This document shows, in pieces, positions 6,880 to 9,721 of a stretch of 9,721 nucleotides of DNA (position 1 is the first letter of the stretch; every line of letters begins with the position of its first letter). This DNA comes from Trichodesmium sp. jk18x7bins.61 (GTDB lineage Bacteria > Cyanobacteriota > Cyanobacteriia > Cyanobacteriales > Microcoleaceae). The stretch is taken from assembly GCA_022822685.1 (NCBI GenBank), contig JAJEAQ010000349.1, forward strand, positions 1 through 9,721, in the 5' to 3' direction. A program made the position numbers and the translations under genes. Under the pieces are notes generated by a model. It was not told the origin of the DNA and did no database searches. It was given only the letters and a program-made list of their open reading frames with translations.

Positions 6880-7040
6880 ATACTTTTAGCTGACGCCGGG
6901 AGCAGCCCCGCACTGAAACATTCATTTTCAGTGTAGGGTAATTTCTGCCGTTTAATTTTCTATGATAACTCCCCATATAGAAAAAGCCAAAAATGCTTTG
7001 GTCTGAAATCAAAAATTAAAATATCAAAAGAGTATTAGGT

Positions 7041-7240
7041 TAATGACCCCGCCGTGTAGATGGATGGGGCTTGTAAAGATCAGGTTACTTTGCGCCTGCA
7101 TTTTCTACCGCCTGATATTCTGCATGGTAGGAACTACTGAGTATTTCACCCTTATCCCTCTATCTTCAAAGTTAGCTACTGGGATTAACACCAGACTGAA
7201 GACTTCCGTGTGAGGCTTCTCCCGCCAGAAGCTAATTTTT
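7041..7240 (-). mobile_element. Possible IS200/IS605 right-end remnant (structured non-coding)
   Basis: On the minus strand this stretch ends with GCCCC...GGGGTCATTAA (7070 to 7041), which resembles the hairpin and tail found at the right end of IS200/IS605 elements downstream of tnpB. Upstream of it are pairings that interleave: ATCAGG/CCTGAT (7079-7084, 7111-7116) and CTACC/GGTAG (7105-7109, 7126-7130), a pseudoknot or alternative folds. The hairpin GCTTCT/AGAAGC (7215-7220, 7227-7232) closes the block. No minus-strand frame gives a recognisable TnpB, so if this is an element only its extreme end remains. The identification is tentative. Confidence 0.25.
7214..7240 (+). terminator. Candidate intrinsic terminator
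   Basis: The stem GCTTCT-CCCGCC-AGAAGC (7215-7232) is followed by TAATTTTT on the plus strand, the form of an intrinsic terminator. It lies about 370 bases after vipp1, so it could end a long vipp1 3' transcript or a separate small RNA, or it may simply be part of the element remnant. Confidence 0.45.
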
Positions 7241-7295
7241 CACTCCATAATTGTTATCGACAGTTTTAATTAATCTAAGATTTACTAACTTAACT

Positions 7296-7556
7296 ATGTC
7301 AAAATTACGCTGGCTAATTCTCAGTTCTTTTGCCTCTGGGTTTGGTCTTTGTTCTATTTTATTTGCTATTTTTACATTATTCCATGAGTTAAGTATTTTG
7401 AATTTATTAATGCTATTTTTAGTCCTAGCTTTTTTGATGTGTAACTTAGTATTTACAGCTCATTATTTTTATCAAGTTTCTAGGGAACTATACGTTAGAA
7501 ATAAAATGCAAACCCAAATGAAAATGAGGGCAAAAACTACAAGATATCGATATTAA
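7296..7556 (+). CDS. Small two-helix membrane protein, unknown function
   Basis: An 86-residue hypothetical protein starts at ATG 7296 (MSKLRWLIL...). A TTG at 7251 would add 15 residues but is less likely. Two hydrophobic segments, about residues 7-28 (LILSSFASGFGLCSILFAIFTLF) and 32-57 (SILNLLMLFLVLAFLMCNLVF...), are joined by the short turn HEL. A basic tail follows from about 62 (RELYVRNKMQTQMKMRAKTTRYRY). By the positive-inside rule both termini are probably cytoplasmic. There is no obvious Shine-Dalgarno, which is common in cyanobacteria. The clean alternation of hydrophobic helices and basic ends supports a real gene; I do not recognise the family. Confidence 0.6.
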   Translation: MSKLRWLILSSFASGFGLCSILFAIFTLFHELSILNLLMLFLVLAFLMCNLVFTAHYFYQVSRELYVRNKMQTQMKMRAKTTRYRY

Positions 7557-7970
7557 ATTTTGAGGCAGTATTTTCAGGACTAATCAGATACAAAAAATTA
7601 TTTATGATAAATAAGTAGATTGAGATTAGTAGAAATTGTCAGCAATTCAGAGGTGTTTTACCAAGTAAATAATCTAGAATAACTCAACAACCTCCAGTCT
7701 TCATAAAAGCAAGTAGGTAGGCAGTCATACTTTTCACGGAAGTTAAAAGTTAGGCATTCATGAATTAATATTGTATAGGCTTACAACTTTCAAAATACAG
7801 TAATTTAAGGTGATCATTTCATACTATATTATATGAAATTATTTGTGACATATTTAAAGTCAAATGGTATTAAGTAAAGTTCTTGCAATTTCGCTTAAAA
7901 ATACGCTACAAGTTATATAATTTATCAGTTATCAGTCATCAGTTAACTATTCGCTTTTTTAACATTGGGT
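7557..7970. other. AT-rich non-coding spacer, possible small-RNA locus
   Basis: No gene is supported. A perfect 8-bp inverted repeat ATTTCATA/TATGAAAT lies at 7816-7823 and 7832-7839, and the heptamer repeat at 7922-7942. The stretch ends in a very strong terminator (7976-8021) with no coding gene directly before it. A non-coding transcript or long 3' untranslated region may therefore be present. Confidence 0.35.
7922..7942. repeat. Heptanucleotide tandem repeat TTATCAG x3
   Basis: Two perfect copies of TTATCAG are followed by TCATCAG and then TTAACTA. A related degenerate run (CTGATAACTGTTAACTCTTAACTG) lies at about 8141-8164, just before grxC. These are short tandemly repeated sequences of the type common in cyanobacterial spacers. 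Confidence 0.75.
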
Positions 7971-7975
7971 TTCGT

Positions 7976-8021
7976 GCTCACTACTATATTTTTAAAATGT
8001 AGTAGTGAGCGTTTTGTTTTT
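7976..8021 (+). terminator. Strong intrinsic terminator
   Basis: A perfect 11-bp stem GCTCACTACTA/TAGTAGTGAGC (7976-7986 with 8000-8010) extends inward through a T-G wobble and four A-T pairs to about 16 bp. It is followed by GTTTTGTTTTTAT. This is the strongest terminator in the window. The nearest upstream plus-strand gene ends 420 bases earlier, at 7556. Confidence 0.75.
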
Positions 8022-8195
8022 ATGTCCCACAGGGTTTCATATGGCCAAGTGCCAAAAATGGTATCTCGCCACATGAAAAGTGATGGGTTTGTAAACGCGG
8101 AGTAGCTTGGCTTGGGTATCCGCCACCATAAGCCTTTTGGACTGATAACTGTTAACTCTTAACTGTTTCAATCATTCTTTACCTAATTAATCAAA
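8022..8195. other. Spacer upstream of grxC
   Basis: This 174-base stretch separates the strong terminator from the glutaredoxin start. It has repeat-like phrases (TTTCATATGGCC, CGCCACATGAAAAG, TCCGCCACCATAAG) similar in style to the patch at 1190-1290, and the degenerate TTAACTG heptamers. The grxC promoter should lie here, but no -10/-35 pair stands out. Confidence 0.4.
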
Positions 8196-8516
8196 ATGTT
8201 TGACTTTCTCAACCCCATTCTTGGTCGTCATCCAGAACGTATTAAAGCTAAAGTCGAAATCTATACTTGGCCAACTTGCCCCTATTGTATTAGAGCAAAA
8301 CTCTTACTTTGGTGGAAAGATGTTCAATACACAGAATACAAAATAGATGGTAATGAAACTGCCAGAAATAGTATGGCTGAACGTGCTAATGGACGTCGCA
8401 GTGTCCCACAGATTTTTATTAATGATCGACATATTGGTGGCTGTGATGATATTTATGCCTTGGACACAAAGGGTGAATTAGAACCTTTATTGACAGAAGC
8501 TACTGTTAGTTACTAA
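8196..8516 (+). CDS. grxC: Glutaredoxin 3 (CPYC dithiol type)
   Basis: This 106-residue cytosolic glutaredoxin reduces disulfides and glutathione-mixed disulfides using glutathione. The redox motif CPYC is at residues 28-31 in TWPTCPYCIRAK. The cis-proline loop is RRSVPQIFIND (Pro71), and the glutathione-binding GGCDD motif is at 81-85. Length matches cyanobacterial GrxC, with an N-terminal extension of about 17 residues before the first strand (VEIYTW). The start at ATG 8196 gives the usual MFDFLNP... beginning; no Shine-Dalgarno is visible. In many cyanobacteria grxC sits directly upstream of gshB (glutathione synthetase). Here a 283-base spacer and then a convergent menD follow, so that pairing is not kept. 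Confidence 0.95.
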   Translation: MFDFLNPILGRHPERIKAKVEIYTWPTCPYCIRAKLLLWWKDVQYTEYKIDGNETARNSMAERANGRRSVPQIFINDRHIGGCDDIYALDTKGELEPLLTEATVSY

Positions 8517-8565
8517 AGGCTAATTTTATATACTATCCTGGACAAATATCTACAAAATGTCTAGG

Positions 8566-8592
8566 TTTTCACACAGTTAATCTGTGTGAAAA
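8566..8592. repeat. Perfect 11-bp palindrome between convergent genes
   Basis: TTTTCACACAG (8566-8576) and CTGTGTGAAAA (8582-8592) form a perfect stem with a 5-base loop, 50 bases after grxC. Placement between convergent grxC and menD suggests a shared terminator. However, the T-run lies on the 5' side and the A-run on the 3' side of the stem in both directions, the reverse of a classical bidirectional terminator. Confidence 0.6.
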
Positions 8593-8765
8593 TCATACTT
8601 GGCTGCTAAGAGCAGAGAATCTTAGCGCTGATTGTAGAGTGCTGTACACTAGACTTTTCCAATGGATGAAAACCCCTCCAGGGAATCCTAAACTCAACTA
8701 CTTTGAGCGGAACATCAATCTTCAAAGCCAGCAAACATTGGGATGGGTGAGTTACAAAATCGTTC

Positions 8766-8783
8766 TCTCCTCACCGCAGGAGA
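8766..8783 (-). terminator. Possible menD terminator
   Basis: The 6-bp stem TCTCCT/AGGAGA (8766-8771, 8778-8783) lies 17 bases beyond the menD stop on the minus strand. After it, the minus strand reads GAACGATTTTGT, a short T-run offset by a few bases. It is a weak but well-placed candidate. Confidence 0.35.
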
Positions 8784-8799
8784 TCGTCTCTAGGATTGT

Positions 8800-9721
8800 C
8801 TAGATTTTTATCAGGTCTGCAAATTTATCTAAGTTATCTAACCGCCATCTAGAATCTAATTGGCGGTTTGTTTGTAATTCTAAAACTCTGATTCCACTAT
8901 TAGGTAAGGGATTTAAAAGTTTTTGTAATTGTTGCCAGGAAGATATGTTCTGATATTCAAGACTATAAGTATTACATAAATCAGCAAAATTAATATTTTG
9001 AGGAGTAGCAAAAAATTCTGTAAAAGGTGGGTCAAATTCTGCTATTGGCAACATTTCAAAAATACCGCCACCTTGGTTATTAATCAAAATAATAGTTAAA
9101 TGACCGCAGAATTTATTTCTTACTAAAAAACCATTGGTATCATGTAAAAGTGCTAAATCTCCTGTTAACATAACGCTACTTTGCTGACGATGGGCAATGC
9201 CTAAAGCTGTTGATAAAGTACCATCTATTCCATTTGCACCTCGGTTGAAAAATAGTTGAATTTGGGAATTATTAGGAACCCAGAAAAATTCTACATCTCT
9301 GACAGGCATACTATTAGCAATAAATATTGGTGTACCTAGGGGCAATATCTGAGAAATTAACCAAGAAGTTTTAGGTTCAAATATGTGATTTATTTTGGCC
9401 ATTTTTTGAGCAATAGCTTCTCTAACTTTTGATTCAGTATTGCACCACAAATTTAAGTAATTATGATCAGAATTGGTTTTGAAAGATGGAGAAATCAATA
9501 TTTTAGCTAATTGTTCTACTGAAAGTCGTAAATGATTTGTATGACCATGAAGCGGGTCAAAATTATGGTAACTCTGATCAATGATTAATCTTTTGGGGTT
9601 AGCTGCTTCTAGCCAAGCTCTTAGTTGTTTACTTGTGGGTAATTCACCAATTTGTAAGACTATTTCAGGAATGAGTTTTTCTGCTAATTTATGGTTTCTT
9701 AAAATTAAATCATAAGTGCTA
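8800..9721 (-). CDS. menD: MenD, SEPHCHC synthase (C-terminal part; 5' end outside window)
   Basis: The frame is open from the right edge to the TAG at 8800-8802, giving 306 residues of a protein usually near 580; the N-terminal half is cut off by the window. MenD is the thiamine-diphosphate enzyme that joins isochorismate and 2-oxoglutarate-derived succinic semialdehyde to make SEPHCHC, the first committed step to phylloquinone, the photosystem I A1 quinone. Visible motifs, in fragment numbering: ANSMPVRD (about 135-142), RGANGIDGTLSTALGIA (160-176), and the ThDP/Mg-binding stretch GDLALLHDTNGFL (187-199) ending in INNQGGGIFEMLP (213-225). An in-frame TTG at 9498 is not a start: the frame and MenD-like sequence continue upstream. 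It is convergent with grxC. Confidence 0.95.
   Translation of the reverse strand, partial: STYDLILRNHKLAEKLIPEIVLQIGELPTSKQLRAWLEAANPKRLIIDQSYHNFDPLHGHTNHLRLSVEQLAKILISPSFKTNSDHNYLNLWCNTESKVREAIAQKMAKINHIFEPKTSWLISQILPLGTPIFIANSMPVRDVEFFWVPNNSQIQLFFNRGANGIDGTLSTALGIAHRQQSSVMLTGDLALLHDTNGFLVRNKFCGHLTIILINNQGGGIFEMLPIAEFDPPFTEFFATPQNINFADLCNTYSLEYQNISSWQQLQKLLNPLPNSGIRVLELQTNRQLDSRWRLDNLDKFADLIKI

Noticed and set aside
6354..7012. Three minus-strand frames over and beyond vipp1
   Set aside because: Two are antisense to vipp1. The third (6779-7012) overlaps the vipp1 3' end and the hairpin tract, with no protein family features.
9496..9498. TTG as a start codon for the menD frame
   Set aside because: The frame stays open to the window edge, and the upstream translation continues a MenD-like protein, so the gene is simply cut by the window.
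1..9721. CRISPR array, tRNA, rRNA or classical riboswitch
   Set aside because: I saw no regularly spaced repeats of 23-40 bases, no complete tRNA cloverleaf, no rRNA motifs, and no recognisable riboswitch core on either strand.

Overview
The window looks like chromosomal DNA of a cyanobacterium. Evidence: four copies of the HIP1 octamer GCGATCGC (1914, 2515, 4774, 5176, all inside genes), two IM30/Vipp1-PspA family genes, a phylloquinone-pathway menD, a cyanobacterial-type DUF721 protein with a C-terminal zinc ribbon, and heptanucleotide tandem repeats in spacers. Only about half of the window is coding. Many short inverted repeats, MITE-like pieces and degenerate element remnants fill the spacers. 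This fits a large-genome, AT-rich filamentous genus of the Trichodesmium/Okeania/Lyngbya kind, but the genus is inference.

Layout. 1-1416 has no convincing gene; it holds three perfect hairpins in the first 130 bases, a ~100-bp MITE-like palindromic element at 406-503, and scattered interspersed-repeat debris. 1417-1971 (minus) is a DciA/DUF721-like protein. Divergent from it, 2213-3481 (plus) encodes a single-pass membrane protein with a SPOR-like C-terminal domain, preceded by a structured leader. 3482-4180 is a gene-free, hairpin-dense, comparatively GC-rich block, possibly a minus-strand group II intron fragment. 4627-5352 and 6084-6842 (plus) are two PspA/Vipp1 paralogues, about 60% identical by hand alignment, separated by 731 bp of repeat-rich spacer. 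The first has a good intrinsic terminator. 6843-7295 is structured non-coding sequence, perhaps an IS200/IS605 right-end remnant. 7296-7556 (plus) is a small two-helix membrane protein. A strong terminator without an adjacent gene follows at 7976-8021. 8196-8516 (plus) is the glutaredoxin grxC. 8800-9721 (minus) is the C-terminal part of menD, running off the window edge.

How the genes relate. The two PspA/Vipp1 proteins concern thylakoid and plasma membrane maintenance, the SPOR-like protein is probably envelope-associated, menD makes the photosystem I quinone, grxC serves thiol redox control, and the DciA-like protein is probably a replicative-helicase loader factor. They do not form one operon: spacers are long and strands alternate. 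I did not find a clear new defence or mobile system. The best leads are the structured block at 3482-4180, the paralogue pair, the orphan strong terminator with possible transcript at 7557-8021, and the MITE-like element.
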